From assembly GCA_914767715.1 (NCBI GenBank), contig OU612073.1:17732001-17796000 (forward strand): a DNA stretch of 64,000 nucleotides, read 5' to 3'. Below the pieces are notes generated by a model. The model was not told the origin of the DNA. It ran no database searches and worked only from the letters and a program-made list of their open reading frames with translations. This stretch comes from Membranipora membranacea (taxonomy: Eukaryota; Bryozoa; Gymnolaemata; Cheilostomatida; Membraniporidae). Below are positions 13,501 through 23,440 of the stretch, piece after piece; position 1 is the first letter of the stretch, and each line of letters starts with the position of its first letter. A program made the translations under genes and the position numbers.

Positions 13501-16500
13501 CAAAGTCTAATTGCTGTTGGTAAATTACTCATTTTGTGTTCATCAATGTTTTGCATGTTCGATGATGCTGTAAGCGCCCAAAGGTTCGGGTCGCATGCAC
13601 TGTTTGAAGTTCAGTCAGTACAAAAATTTGGTTGTGATAATCAATATCTTACCGAGATGTGCATGCGATTTTTGACCCCATTTAATCAAACGAGGCCGTC
13701 ATTTTCCTAGTTATCTCTAGTGAATGGTCTTTTTCATTGCAGTATTTTCCCAATCTCATAAGATGAGGCCCCTAATGATATGGGCAGACGATGAACCTTT
13801 ATATTTAGATAAAGGAACGTAGTAGCCTAGGATTTTCCAGTTTTTGAGGTATGGAACCCCCAGAGACATACAGAGCCATACAATTTTTTTCTTGTCCTAC
13901 TACTTGACCCATGACGTTAATATTTCATTATCATTTTATCATATCTGCTGATTGTTGCAGCAGAGCGCCATAGACAGATGAGTCCCATAATCGCAGCTGG
14001 TCCATGTCTTACTTAGATCAACCATGTTCCAATTTGTCTGCATTTAGATTTTGAGCCACCGGTAGAATGAGAATGAGAATGATTGGACTGCGGGCTAATT
14101 GGATTAAGCTGGGTCTATGTCTCACCTAGATGTTTGACTAGGTAGATACGTTCTAGCAAAGAAAGCAGCCTCAGGGAGTCGTCCTGTGGTGATCAGTAAC
14201 TCGAGGCATTTCTCTGTCTCTCCCAACATGAAGTATGACAAGAATGATACATTATTATGTCCGGCATCTCGTGACATATCCGCCAGTTTACCAACCTGGA
14301 TAATGAAGACAAGTCTTGGTAACATGTTAAAAGAAACCTGCCTATTAAATTAGTAGGTGGAAGTATGTCATATAGTTTGATCAAGGAGTTAGAGTCTATA
14401 ACTCCTTGGTTTGATTAATTTCAATTTTTCGTTCATTCTGTATCACCTCTTTATGGAGAAGTGATAAAATATTACACATTTCTTGGATAAAGAAAGTACA
14501 ACTATTATTTTCGAACATATAGGCTATCACTTCACTGTTGAAAGTGGTGGTATAGTTATGATGTATTACATTGTGTTATTGTGCAGTGGTAGGAAACCAG
14601 GCACAGATCCTGATCTCCCTATCCTGCCAATGTATTATCTAGCGCTGTGCCTAGTGACCTAACTTCAAGCTTGAAGTCAACCAGCTGCTCACAATGCAAA
14701 GGTTCTCAAATTGTAGTCAATCAAAGTGCTTAAGGTTGCTCCTAGAATAGCCAACATCTTGAAAAGCAATTTAAAATTCAATGAATTAATTTCTCACCAT
14801 GTCGACATTTCCAGCCGATGTGGAGAGTAGAAGTAGACCTCCGAAGTCTTTAGCTCTCTGAAGAGCCTCCTGAGCCAAACCAAACTCTGATTTAGACAAG
14901 GCTAGATCAGCTAACTGTTTCCATTTTGTGTCCGTCTACAAAATTTAAGTGTATCATTAGCATTAGCCACACAGAGACAAATAGAAAGTTTCTAATCACA
15001 ACTGACAAAGAAAGCCTGCTTACTTATGTGGTTGACCATGCCAATCGACTAGATGCAAAGCCGAGGCAATTATATCGATAATGTACAAGTGTGATCAACA
15101 CAAAGTATCAGAAATTCCTTTGTTAGTGAATTGTCGGAAATTCAGCCTTTAGTTGGTGCTGTTTTCCTTCCGGTATGGTTCACTTTTATTTATCTAGCAC
15201 TGTGTCTAGAGGATTGACCGAATTGTCTCAGTCAACCAGCTAAACACAATGCAAACTTTCTTCTCTATCTCCCAACCTTGTTTACTAAATATGCTGGGCA
15301 AGATAAGTGATTTTTACAATTGACCAGAATATATTTTCGAGCTTCACTATGACATCATGAACAGTGAGCTGTACTCACATCTTCATCAGAGGCTATGCTG
15401 TAAGCTGTCTTCATATCGGCGAGCTGCAGAGCCAACTCAAACTTGTGTTCAGGGTCGCAGGTCACGGCCATCGCCTGTGGTTTAAATCCCTGCTTCTCAA
15501 GAAAATGTGCAACTCGGTTGCGCTGCTCTTTGGGTATTATAGGTAAGACCTGAAAACAAAGAATGTATAATATAATACAAGTTTGAAATAATTGATACAA
15601 TATAGTTCATAAACCGGAAGTTGCTTCACCATAGCAAAGGAGCAGACAACTCCAAGCAGCTTTTCTGATAACAACGCTAATCAAACAACTAGGTCCTCAA
15701 AACCCAAAATTATATACCCATTAGGTGGGAGGGCATTATGAAGCAACATATTCATATTATGATATTTTTATGTTACCGTGCAGTCGTAGAAAACAACACA
15801 AGTTATCTGATTTTCTTTGGTAATTGCCAATTTTTTTATCTAGCATTGTGCCTAGTGGCTCAACTACTTCATAAGGTGGAGTCAACCAGCTGCTCACAAC
15901 GCATGTTCATCATCGAATCAGTATATATATATACATTAAGCAGTACACTACATGGGTTAAAATGGTAGTGTGTACGGAATCACTTAAGTTAGTAATTGTT
16001 CCTAATTGCTCTACTCCAGTAAAAGTCTCTACTACAGTAAAAGTCTCTACTACAGTAAAAATATGAAATCGCAGCTGGTATTTATACCTTGTCGGCTGTG
16101 TCAAAGTCTTTCCTCATGACAGCAGTTTGATATTCTAACACAGATAAAAGTAGTGAGTAGCTGACAATGTTCAGTTCTTTGTCTCCTAGGTATAGTCTGT
16201 TCTCTTTGGGTATATATCCTAATACATACATCACTCTGTCCAAATGAGCTATAATAATAAAGGGATTGAAGGTTAACGCTTTGTGAGTGTATCCACAATA
16301 TGGAATAGCGTTAATTTGAGATCAAAACGCATCAACACAAGATATAATGTAAGTGGCCAAGAAACATGAAACATTACTTATACATAATTATCTGTAATTG
16401 TGCAGAAGAAAGAAATCAGGAAGAAATCCTAATCTCCCTATCCTGCCAATACTTTATCTAGCGCTGTGCCTAGTAACTAAACTGCTATACCGAAGTCAGC

Positions 16501-19500
16501 CAGCTGCTCACAATGCAAGGGATTTAAACGCGATTCTAGCACATTACCTTATAGAATAAGCCAAAATTTCCAATACTCATTCAGGCATAGGACGTAGCTT
16601 TTCAAGGCAACTTCAGCCAAAATTTCAGGATACATCATTTATAAATGACCACATGGAGTTGCAGAGTACTGTATCCCTCAACTAGTGCAAATCTCATGTC
16701 ATCACTGTTATCCACTCATACATAATCTCTACTACTCTCCGAAGTGAGGAACATACCCATATATAAGGGATTATAAGTATAAAACACCAAAACCTACCTA
16801 TAGTGACTAGTTCACCTCCGACGTAATAATTGAGTCTGTTGACAGAGTTAGTGTAGATAAAACAATCACCGACCCAGCATCCTGTCTTCACTACCTCCTC
16901 CACTTCTCCTACAACCTGTTAAATAAAGTTAAAAAACAAACTTAATTTGAGGAGTTGTGCACTCGCATTCATAAACTAATTAAGCGCACACAACTCTTTA
17001 TGTTGACACTCAATCGTAAGCCCTGTTTTACACAAGCCTCGTTCATACTTCTCATTTCTATGATAAGGGTGTCTGTATAAATTACAATGTAATTGTGCAG
17101 TCGTAGAAAACCAGACGATGATCTAACTTTCTTTGGTAATTGCCAATATTTGCTCTAGCATTGTGCCTAGGGGCTAAACTTCGTTATATTGTGAAGTTAA
17201 CCAGCTGCTCACATTGCAAAAATTAAAAAGAAATTCATCCACAATAATGGTGGATGAGACGTGGGATGTGAGAAATATTACTAAGACCCTGAGTGTGATA
17301 ATTAGGCATTTTAATCATACTATAGTTGACAGTGTCCATGGATCATATGAACACCGTCAAACATAGTATTCAATGAAAACATTAGTTCAGATAGAAAGCC
17401 TCAGACACTTACCTCAAAGGCATCTTCGATACCATCAGGGGTCATAAGTTCAGGGTCAGACTTAGCAGCTTCCACAGCATCAGGGCAGTATTTGAGAATA
17501 AAGAATGATTCCTCTGTGGCTATGCAGACATGTTCTCCAGATTCTGACCACAGTACCTGAGCAAATCAATCAGACACCTTCAACCATGTGATACAATCTA
17601 GGCTTTTAGTCTTTTCAAATTAAAATGAAAAATGTAACAGACAAATCAACAGTAGAAATATCTTACTACATTTCAATTTTAATTGGAGCGCTTGAAATAT
17701 CAAACTATAGCTTCTAGTGGCAATTTAATTGAACTTGAGGAGTTGAGCAGGGTTAATCTTTTCGAGAGTAAGCCATTCTCACATATCACATACCTGTTTG
17801 GGTGCAATCTCTATTCTTCTGACAAGTTCTGTATTATCCCAGTCATAAAAAGCCAGACCTGATGGTGTTCTTACTCCGAGCATAGCTCCTCCATAAATAC
17901 CTGAGGAATTAAACAGACATACATGATGGGAAAAGTGGGACTCTCAGAGACAGGAAATACAAATGATTTATCTCATTCTATGCAAATTTATTTTTATTGT
18001 CATTGTGCAGTGGTAGGAAATCAGACAGAAATCCTGATCTCCCTATCCTGCCAATATTTAATCTAGCGCTTTACCTAGTGACTGACCTTCAAACTTGAAA
18101 TCAACCGGCTGCTCACAATGCAAAATTGTAGTGATTCAAATGCAAAAAAAATAGAACAACACATAATTTTTCTGGCTCATAAGTTGAGAATTTCGCATGT
18201 GTGCATGATCAGAGTGTACACATACCATTTTTTAGTCACAAAATAGGAGTTTGAACAATAAGTACCTTCTGCACCAAACTCTGGTTTGAATGAGCGGATC
18301 TCTTTGAAGTTTTTGAATAGTTTGACACTGGTGGTGCCTTCTCTGATGGCGTAAAGAGCAGAGTCGTTACTCCAGATAAACTCCTGGGCTGAACCAAAGC
18401 TTTTATTACGCAGCGCCATAGCTGTATATATTATATACTCTCCATCACCACAAACTGTCACAAATCTGCAGAGAAAAAGACGTAAACAATAGACAATCGT
18501 GCATCAAAAGTTCTAAAATGTTGACACCTAGACATCTGAAGCCCCATATGTAAATGTGACGTAAATTTATATGTGATATTTTCGACGTTTGGATATTGAG
18601 AGCCCCTTACTCAATGGGTGTACATGCTCAAGTTTTGAGGTCACTTCAATTTTAAGAGTAAAATGTTGGCCAGGCACACCTTATGAACAATGGTATTGTG
18701 TAACTATACACAACAATGTTACTGTGCAGTGGTAGGAAATCAGACAGAAATCCTGATCTCCCTATCCTGCCAATATTTTATCTAGCGCTGTGCCTAGTAA
18801 CTAAACTTCTATACGGAAGTCAACCAGCTGCTCACAATGCAATGGAAAGATTCTTCTCATGTGAATAAATCCTTATTTACAACTACATCAACACCCTTTA
18901 GTGATAAAAATTAAGTCTCTGTTCAGTAAATAATGTTTGAAACTATCCTAATGTCAGAGAACTGAGTCTCAACATGCAAATAGATTAGGATTGGCCCCTC
19001 TTATTCCTCCAATACCAGTAGACTTCAAAACAAACATTGAGATACACGCTATGACCTGACTATAATATCAGCTCACCTGCCGTTAGGGTTATGAGCGATA
19101 CTCTGAGGGTAGATCTCACAGCTGCCCATATCTTTGATAGCCAGTGGCAGCCTCTCACCGTCCTTGACCTCAGCGTCAGCTAGAGCCTTAATATTAGCCT
19201 GTTGTATCTCAGCATGCTTAGCCCAGATAATCTTACCTCCGGAGTCCATAGACATGGCTGGCTCCTCTCTACCCAGCTGTTAAAATACAAAAATTGCTAT
19301 ACATTATGATATATATATACATCTAATGTCTTACAATATAGTATTACTGACATCTAATGTCTTACAATATAGTACTGTTTCGGAACAAGGATATATATAT
19401 ATATCAAACTTCTTTTGCAAGACAGTAATAGAAAGTTTTGCCTACATCAAAATTTGCTGCCTGATTTAGATTTAATGATTACCAAATTATAGCCAGAAAG

Positions 19501-22500
19501 AAGCAGGAATGTTTAATTTATACTCAATACTGGGCTGCAAGTCTGTTAGAAAACAGATGCACATATATATCAACAGTAACATGATAACATGATTTTGAAC
19601 TTACAGAAATAACGATGCTGCCTTCATCATAACCTATTGCCACATTGTTACTTCCTTTCATACAGGTGATAGACCACGCCCTCTCCATCCCATAGTTCAG
19701 TGTGGACTCCAGTCTGTATGTGTTTGCATGCCATATCCGTGAAGTGCCTGTAAAAAATAAGAAAATAACCTCAATATCACAGCCATTAAGTTTTTTTTTT
19801 TACAAAGCAAACTAACTTAACAAGACACCAAGACAAGCTGCAAGATCTTGATGAGTAGCTGTTACTGTGGGTGCATAACAATGACAGACTGCCTTGCAAG
19901 AGCGTAAATACTGTTGGAAATGCACCAGCATTAAACTAACAATTGTCAAAGGAGGATAACACTCAAAGTTAATATGTACAGCAAGCTATGTTAGAGAGTG
20001 TCTGTCTAGTCATAACTCATACTGTGAAAATAGTCAATCACAATCACATTAGCTCACTTACCATCCTCGGACCCTGTAATGATGATCGGTAATTCTGGAT
20101 GGAATGCTACACAAGTAATGTTCTGTGCATGGCCTTCTAATGTCTGCACACATGTTTTGTTCTGTAAGAAACAAGATTTAATATGTCTGAGTATACCACA
20201 ATATAAGCATATAAGAATCAGAGCATGACAGTAATTCAACACTAACTACAACACTGAACCTGATTGTCATCCATGAGATTGAAAGAGAAGTCCTGTTGAT
20301 ATAGAGCCTCAATGCTAGTCATTCAGATTGTGTCTGTGATTCCAGTCATTATTTTGACTTGCTTAGTGAAGATATCAATATATCTCTGCTGGAAATTTCA
20401 AAGAGTTATCCTTTCTTACCTGATAATCCCAGATTTTGGAGGTTCTGTCATCAGCACCCGATATTAAATAAGGTTTGTCTCCACCTGAGTAGTAGTCTAA
20501 AGCGTTTACACCTTTCTCGTGGCCTTCTAGTGTGAAGTTTGGTACGGGTGATCCTAGTGACCATACCTGCAATCAGACCCAGCAAACAAGGATAATATTG
20601 AACTTGATGAGTTAATTGAGAGATACAAGGTCTAAGGTCTAAGCTGTAGTCCAAGGTGTAGAAGTAAAATGAGGAGCTTTATATACAGCCCACGAGATTT
20701 AGCAAGCATTGAATAAATACTCCTTTAGATTTTAGGGCGTTGCTGCAGCATTTTCATATGATCCCAGCTCGGTTCATTAAGCTATATATATAACATATCC
20801 AAAAATATATAGTTAACCAATAGACTATAAATAATAATTATTAATTCTATAATATTGCTAGCCCCAAATTAAAATACCTTTATAGTTTTGTCGAGCGATG
20901 CACTGGCAAATGTGTTATTGTCTTTAGGGTTGATTTTGATCTGCATCACATAATGTGTGTGACCTTCGAATACTTGTATGCAGGACCATTTCTTTTCCCA
21001 GTCCCACAGTTTGATGGTGGAGTCATCTAATAAAACATAAATACACAAATTACACCAATTCACAGACTGGTAAGCTTACATCAGTAGCTGCAGACGTTCA
21101 CCTCATCACTTCTGCAATACTCATATGAATGTCTGAACCAAAATAAGAATGGGCGTACATATCGGAGCTTATTTCAGGACTATGACACTATTGTTTATTG
21201 GTTTATGATTATATCAATGTGAACTGTTGGATGTTATTGCGCAGTCGTAGAAAATAAGACAGAACATCAGATTTTCTTTGGTAATTGCCAATATTTGCTC
21301 TAGCATTGTGCCTAGGGGCTAAACTTCGATATATTGTGAAGTCAACCAGCTGTTCACATTGCAAAAAATAGAACTTTTCATCCACGTATGGTGGATGAGG
21401 CTTGAAAAACAGGAATTAGATCCAGAGTTGGATATTTAGCCATTTTATCAAACATGAATATGTTGCTCAACTTCTTTGTGAACAGAGGTTAGCCAGCTGA
21501 TCAAAACACAATTGAGGGATTTCCATAAGTAATTACTGTTATGCTAAGCAATATTTGGTATTGGTGCAATATGTAAGCTTTGGAAACAGTTTCAAGAAAT
21601 AAATCCGACCAAGGGCTGTTTTAATTTAAAGATGATATTGTGCATCATCAGCAATTACATCAAATCAACCAGGTACCTGCATCTATGCAACTTATCAAAG
21701 AAAAGCAATGAGAAGCATTATTAACCATTACCATTCAAGGTGACACATAAATAGCCAACACAATAATGCCAACTCACCACTACTAGTAAGGATGTAAGGT
21801 TGTGTGGGGTGTACTGCGATGCTTCTTAGGTAATCACTATGCGCTTCAAAAGCATGAACTTTTTCCGATGTGTTGTAGTTGAATATTTTAACTTGCATGT
21901 CATCCTGGAATATAAGTATATTAAATTAAAGAAATATACAGACTGTGGCTATACTCGCGGGAGTATGACTACAAACAGAGTTGTCCTTGTTGACAGAAAT
22001 CATGATGCAATATTTGCCAACAAAATGCAGAGAGAACACAAGAGGTAATCATTTAAATAACCTGCTTTATCACAATGCTTAAATATCAATGCATCTAACT
22101 CACCGAGCCAGTAACAATCCAGTTCTTCCTGGTGATAAAACTGGCTGCTCTTACGGGTACATCATTTGCTACTTCAAATGTCTTGATCAGTGTCTGCAAT
22201 GAAAAAAAAAATGGCAAATGGTTAGGAGACTGCTTTATGTAATCACTAACATGTATAACCGTTGCAACCATTCTGTAGAAAGGTTTTGCATAAAGTAAGG
22301 TAATCACCAGCTGGTGTTTGGGCTGTACACCAAGCCCTCCCATCCGTAAATGATTATCTCTCAACTCAAATGGTAATGAAAAAAACCGTATGTAGGAGTG
22401 AATCAGTAATTCAGTAGATAAGAATATGATTAGTTTGCACAATAAAAAGGTTATGTTGCTGAAATCTCACCTGAGTTTCTATATTCCACACATGCACGTT

Positions 22501-23216
22501 TCCGTTATAGAGACTGACAAGCATCCATGGATAAGTTGGATGCAGATCTGTGCATTTTACTCGATCTGATCGAGCAGACACTCTCCGCTTCACGTCCAAC
22601 TTCAGCGGCTAAAACAATAATATACTTTGAGTACAGGGTACTAAATACATTTTGAAATTGCATACAAATTTATCAGATTCAGTTTGACTTTGAGTAGGCG
22701 ATCCGTCAGGAAGTGAGATAATAATTGTGTGACTTGATTGATATGGTAACAGCAGAACCAGTATGTATTCATCATGAGAGATTATCTTGGCATGTCCACC
22801 CATGATTTATTTGTTCTGTCAGTTTTAGTTAAGGGTGTGGTTGTTTATTAATCATTACTGGTCTCACTCACTGCATTGCTGCTGTGGAAGTGACAAGTCA
22901 AGTGTAAGCAATTCAAAACAATATGACCACAGCAAAGATTGAGCTGTTGCAGGGAGTAGCTGACTTTCTACTTTCCTTGCCCTTTTATTTGTCAGTATGA
23001 TGCTAAGTAGCATGCTGCCAATTTATCCTAACTGAACAGGCAAGGGTGATTCTCATGTTTTTACAGCAAAAAGAGGAAGCAAGCTTCAAAGACAAAAAAC
23101 AGAATGAAAAAATATTTTGGACCTAATCTTTCCCGGCAAACACAGTGCAATGTGGCTCGATCTTTCAACAAGTTATGCACATTGGCCAATTTTTCAGTTT
23201 TCATTAAACCTACCAT
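10517..23216 (-). CDS. COPB2: Coatomer subunit beta-prime (COPI coat), complete
   Basis: WD-repeat subunit of the COPI coat, acting in Golgi-to-ER and intra-Golgi transport and recognising dilysine cargo signals. Exons: 23216-23214 (ATG only), 22608-22471, 22193-22104, 21904-21778, 21026-20878, 20566-20420, 20161-20062, 19747-19605, 19276-19077, 18465-18266, 17900-17794, 17556-17413, 16915-16798, 16248-16088, 15549-15379, 14935-14798, 14295-14126, 12615-12435, 11831-11706, 11299-11075, 10552-10517. Every junction keeps phase, giving 957 residues against about 906 in human. Diagnostic blocks include [126 protein letters not shown] and [13 protein letters not shown]. The C-terminal tail (exon 11299-11075) is proline- and threonine-rich and accounts for most of the extra length. 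The stop follows FDDLLGDD. Nine introns carry an snoRNA-like element. Confidence 0.97.
11928..12043 (-). ncRNA. Candidate box H/ACA snoRNA, copy 1 (type A)
   Basis: Lies within the COPB2 intron 11832-12434, in the sense orientation. The 5' hairpin has the stem TGACTTC/GAAGTCA. Exactly 14 bases separate it from the hinge AGATAA (11991-11986). The 3' hairpin has the lower stem GCAG/CTGC and upper stem AG-capped pairing, followed at once by ACA (11933-11931) and three bases. This fits the H/ACA layout. A palindromic-ended transposon is the alternative. Confidence 0.6.
13280..13440 (-). other. GC-rich island with a 43-codon open frame inside a COPB2 intron
   Basis: Within the longest internal COPB2 intron (12616-14125) the composition changes abruptly. 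On the minus strand a frame reads about 43 codons with coding-like content, including [22 protein letters not shown] and INSVDQ, ending at a stop. It is not a COPB2 exon, because the flanking exons join in phase at the conserved [13 protein letters not shown] site. It may be a decayed insertion or chance. Confidence 0.25.
13996..14120. repeat. Degenerate fold-back element next to a COPB2 splice donor
   Basis: The left side (ACTTAGATCAACC, CCAATTTGTCTGCAT) and right side (GGACTGCGGGCTAATTGG, TCTATGTCTCACCTAGA) are imperfectly complementary. They resemble the arms of the fold-back at 6870-6995. The right end runs up to the donor of the COPB2 exon 14295-14126. Confidence 0.35.
14577..14698 (-). 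ncRNA. Candidate box H/ACA snoRNA, copy 2 (type A)
   Basis: In the COPB2 intron 14296-14797, sense. The apical stem is enlarged (ACTTCAAGCTTGAAGT) but TGAC/GTCA still closes it 14 bases before the hinge AGATAA (14640-14635). The 3' half is type A and ends CTGC-ACA, with ACA at 14582-14580. Confidence 0.6.
15129..15253 (-). ncRNA. Candidate box H/ACA snoRNA, copy 3 (type C, unique 3' hairpin)
   Basis: In the COPB2 intron 14936-15378, sense. The 5' half resembles the other copies, but the stem is TTGACTG/CGGTCAA, paired by different bases. The hinge is AGATAA (15195-15190). The 3' half is unrelated in sequence to types A and B. Yet it folds with upper stem CAGC/GCTG and lower stem CGGAA/TTCCG directly against ACA (15134-15132). 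Structure is conserved without sequence conservation here. Confidence 0.55.
15774..15903 (-). ncRNA. Candidate box H/ACA snoRNA, copy 4 (type B, ACA changed)
   Basis: In the COPB2 intron 15550-16087, sense. The hinge is AGATAA (15841-15836). The 3' half is type B with the stem AGAAAA/TTTTCT. The terminal triplet reads ACG instead of ACA, so this copy may be decaying or may not be processed. Confidence 0.4.
16000..16062. repeat. 19-bp tandem repeat near a COPB2 splice donor
   Basis: The unit CAGTAAAAGTCTCTACTA occurs two and a half times, ending about 25 bases from the donor of the COPB2 exon 16248-16088. Confidence 0.7.
16396..16517 (-). ncRNA. Candidate box H/ACA snoRNA, copy 5 (type A)
   Basis: In the COPB2 intron 16249-16797, sense. 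The hinge is AGATAA (16459-16454) and ACA lies at 16401-16399. TGAC pairs with GTTA (one wobble) at the same distance from the hinge as in copy 1. The 3' half is type A, with a change next to the terminal CTGC. Confidence 0.55.
17091..17218 (-). ncRNA. Candidate box H/ACA snoRNA, copy 6 (type B)
   Basis: In the COPB2 intron 16916-17412, sense. The hinge is AGAGCA (17156-17151), which differs from AGATAA but still fits ANANNA. The 5' apical stem is AACTTC/GAAGTT with a new loop. The 3' half is type B and ends CTGC-ACA (17096-17094). Confidence 0.55.
18001..18122 (-). ncRNA. Candidate box H/ACA snoRNA, copy 7 (type A)
   Basis: In the COPB2 intron 17901-18265, sense. The hinge is AGATTA (18064-18059), again fitting ANANNA. 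TGAT/GTCA closes the 5' stem. The 3' half is type A with ATCAG/CTGAT above and GCAG/CTGC below, then ACA (18006-18004). Confidence 0.6.
18720..18841 (-). ncRNA. Candidate box H/ACA snoRNA, copy 8 (type A)
   Basis: In the COPB2 intron 18466-19076, sense. The hinge is AGATAA (18783-18778) and ACA lies at 18725-18723. TGAC/GTTA closes the 5' stem at the conserved spacing, with GACTTC/GAAGTT inside. This copy is close to the type A consensus. Confidence 0.6.
19318..19378. repeat. Two-copy tandem repeat of about 29 bp in a COPB2 intron
   Basis: The unit ACATCTAATGTCTTACAATA followed by TAGTA occurs twice in a row within the COPB2 intron 19277-19604. A short AT microsatellite lies beside it. Confidence 0.7.
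21235..21363 (-). ncRNA. Candidate box H/ACA snoRNA, copy 9 (type B, ACA changed)
   Basis: In the COPB2 intron 21027-21777, sense. The hinge is AGAGCA (21301-21296). The 5' half has GACTTC/GAAGTT. The 3' half is type B with AGAAAAT/ATTTTCT. The terminal triplet is GCA instead of ACA. Similarity to copy 6 continues for about 90 bases on the 5' side of the RNA, so the two arose from a longer intronic duplication. Confidence 0.45.
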
Positions 23217-23440
23217 GTTCCTTTCAGTAAGTGTGGCTGGTTGATGCTCTTCTTATAGTTATGTCTGCCAAATCAATGAAAATTTGTTAAACCGGGAGTG
23301 TACGTGGCCTGGCCTTTGCGCATGTGCAAAGTCTTTCTCTGTTTTAAGTCTTTATGTATGTCGTAAATCTGTGATAAAGCCTAATATATTGTGGCAAATT
23401 ACAGTAGGCATTCTTCATTTTCACAACATCCGGTCTAAAC
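23217..23440. promoter_or_regulatory. Bidirectional promoter between COPB2 and SPCS1
   Basis: The start codons of COPB2 (minus) and SPCS1 (plus) are separated by 224 bases, which must hold both 5' UTRs and promoters. Near the centre lies the palindrome-like TTTGCGCATGTGCAAA (23315-23330), close to the NRF-1 consensus TGCGCATGCGCA. CCGG-containing, ETS-like cores lie at about 23293 and 23430. No TATA box is well placed. This is typical of housekeeping bidirectional promoters; site function is inferred. Confidence 0.6.

Noticed and set aside
16101-16298. Minus-strand open frame over a COPB2 exon
   Set aside because: Shadow of the COPB2 exon 16248-16088 in another frame; the true frame gives the conserved [17 protein letters not shown] sequence.
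11928-21363. Reading the nine COPB2 intronic elements as MITEs because CATTGTG-CAG at one end mirrors CTG-CACAATG at the other
   Set aside because: Kept as the main alternative, but all copies share host-gene orientation, occur once per intron and seem absent elsewhere here, and I found no consistent target duplications. The changing but still paired stems fit an RNA better.
22609-22803. Minus-strand frame starting [13 protein letters not shown] as the COPB2 N-terminus
   Set aside because: It runs straight into an intron with an acceptor at 22609-22610. Coatomer beta-prime starts directly with M-PL(R/K)LD, which the ATG at 23214 restores in phase.
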